Of a stretch of 18,526 nt of DNA, positions 18,008-18,526 are shown piece after piece. Origin of the DNA: Mucidula mucida (lineage: Eukaryota > Basidiomycota > Agaricomycetes > Agaricales > Physalacriaceae); the NCBI GenBank assembly GCA_015501055.1, contig JADNYV010000658.1, positions 1 to 18,526 on the forward strand, written 5' to 3'. Under the pieces are notes generated by a model, which searched no databases, was not told where the DNA came from, and saw only the letters and a program-made list of their open reading frames with translations. The position numbers and the translations under genes were made by a program. Positions within the stretch are counted from its first letter, which is position 1; the number at the start of each line of letters is the position of its first letter.

Positions 18008-18526
18008 GTCGTTGAAGCGTGAATCAGACGCTGTACCACCACCACACGCTTTAAGCGTGGTTATGTATTTACTACCAATGTACTATCAGAATCTAAAACG
18101 CCTTCGAGCATCTCTTCCACTTATACTGCTCCTCCGCTTCCTTTACCTCCTCAGCAAATTCTCAACGACTCCTCCATCCAGCAGTCTCTTGCTGCAGTAG
18201 CTGACTACATCAAGGTCAGCACACCTATCGACATTGACCGCTTTGAGCGGCTTCTTGCCAAACATCCCAATCAGCCCTTTGTGAGCTCTATCATCCGCTC
18301 ACTCCGTGAAGGGTTCTGGCCTTTACACGATGGTCAGTGGGAAGCGCACCTCAGAGACAAGATTAGAGACAACTACTCTACTGAGGAGTGCGATCTTGTT
18401 GAGCTGCGCAAACAGCGAGATCAAGAAGTTGCTGCTGGCCGCTGGTTCCCCTGCGCTTCCAGAAGGCTTTAAGCTCTTGCCTGGAATGCGCCTGTCACCC
18501 ATGTTTGTGGTCTGGCAGAAGGGTAA
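17997..18526 (+). pseudogene. Reverse transcriptase, unit 4 (N-terminal part, cut by window end)
   Basis: This is the N-terminal extension and first part of the fingers domain of RT (…MRLSPMFVVWQKG). A one-base loss in the CCACCACC run near 18046 and a one-base gain in a TCCCC run near 18446 shift the frame twice. The middle portion (18281-18472) reads in the normal RT sequence. No catalytic residue lies within the window. The window ends before the VMDHTGN motif. Confidence 0.8.

Larger units (their letters stand above)
15376..18526 (+). mobile_element. YR retrotransposon unit 4 (cut by window end)
   Basis: This unit has block, gag and the first ~175 codons of RT before the window ends. Its sequence is nearly identical to unit 3, with independent small indels. 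Whether its YR is complete cannot be seen. Confidence 0.85.

Overview
The window is a head-to-tail array of one tyrosine-recombinase (YR) retrotransposon, broken in the middle by a rearrangement that carries a piece of a Ty3/gypsy chromovirus. No host gene, rRNA, tRNA or CRISPR was seen. A fungus is the likely host, most probably a basidiomycete of the Agaricomycetes. That rests on the style of the DIRS-order proteins and of the chromodomain fragment, so it is an inference.

Each unit reads: a non-coding block of about 1.28 kb, then gag (about 450 codons by consensus, with a CCCH/CCHC-like Cys-His cluster), then RT-RNase H (about 612 codons, YMDD active site), then a YR gene. RT-RNase H lies in the +1 frame relative to gag, and its first local ATG overlaps the gag stop. 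The YR ATG overlaps the RT stop. No methyltransferase follows RNase H, so the element looks closer to the Ngaro/PAT type than to DIRS-1 itself. The gag start codons lie 5075, 5003 and 5148 nt apart.

Layout: 1-158, C-terminal end of a YR from a unit to the left. 159-5224, unit 1 (block, broken gag, RT/RH, badly eroded YR). 5225-8590, unit 2 (block, gag, first part of RT), cut off abruptly. 8591-8731, orphan sequence. 8732-9540, an inverted copy of the first ~800 nt of the block. 9541-10226, gypsy pol 3' end with chromodomain, polypurine tract and part of an LTR. 10227-15375, unit 3, the best-preserved full-length unit. 15376-18526, unit 4, cut by the window edge.

Every gene copy long enough to judge carries at least one frameshift, at different places in different copies. 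Each position is intact in some sister copy. Most differences are one- or two-base indels on an otherwise nearly identical background, which may be read or assembly error as much as decay. Independently of that, units 1 and 3 share a deletion of the C-terminal half of the YR catalytic domain. In four of the five block copies, foreign or deleted sequence joins the block within about 15 nt of the same point.
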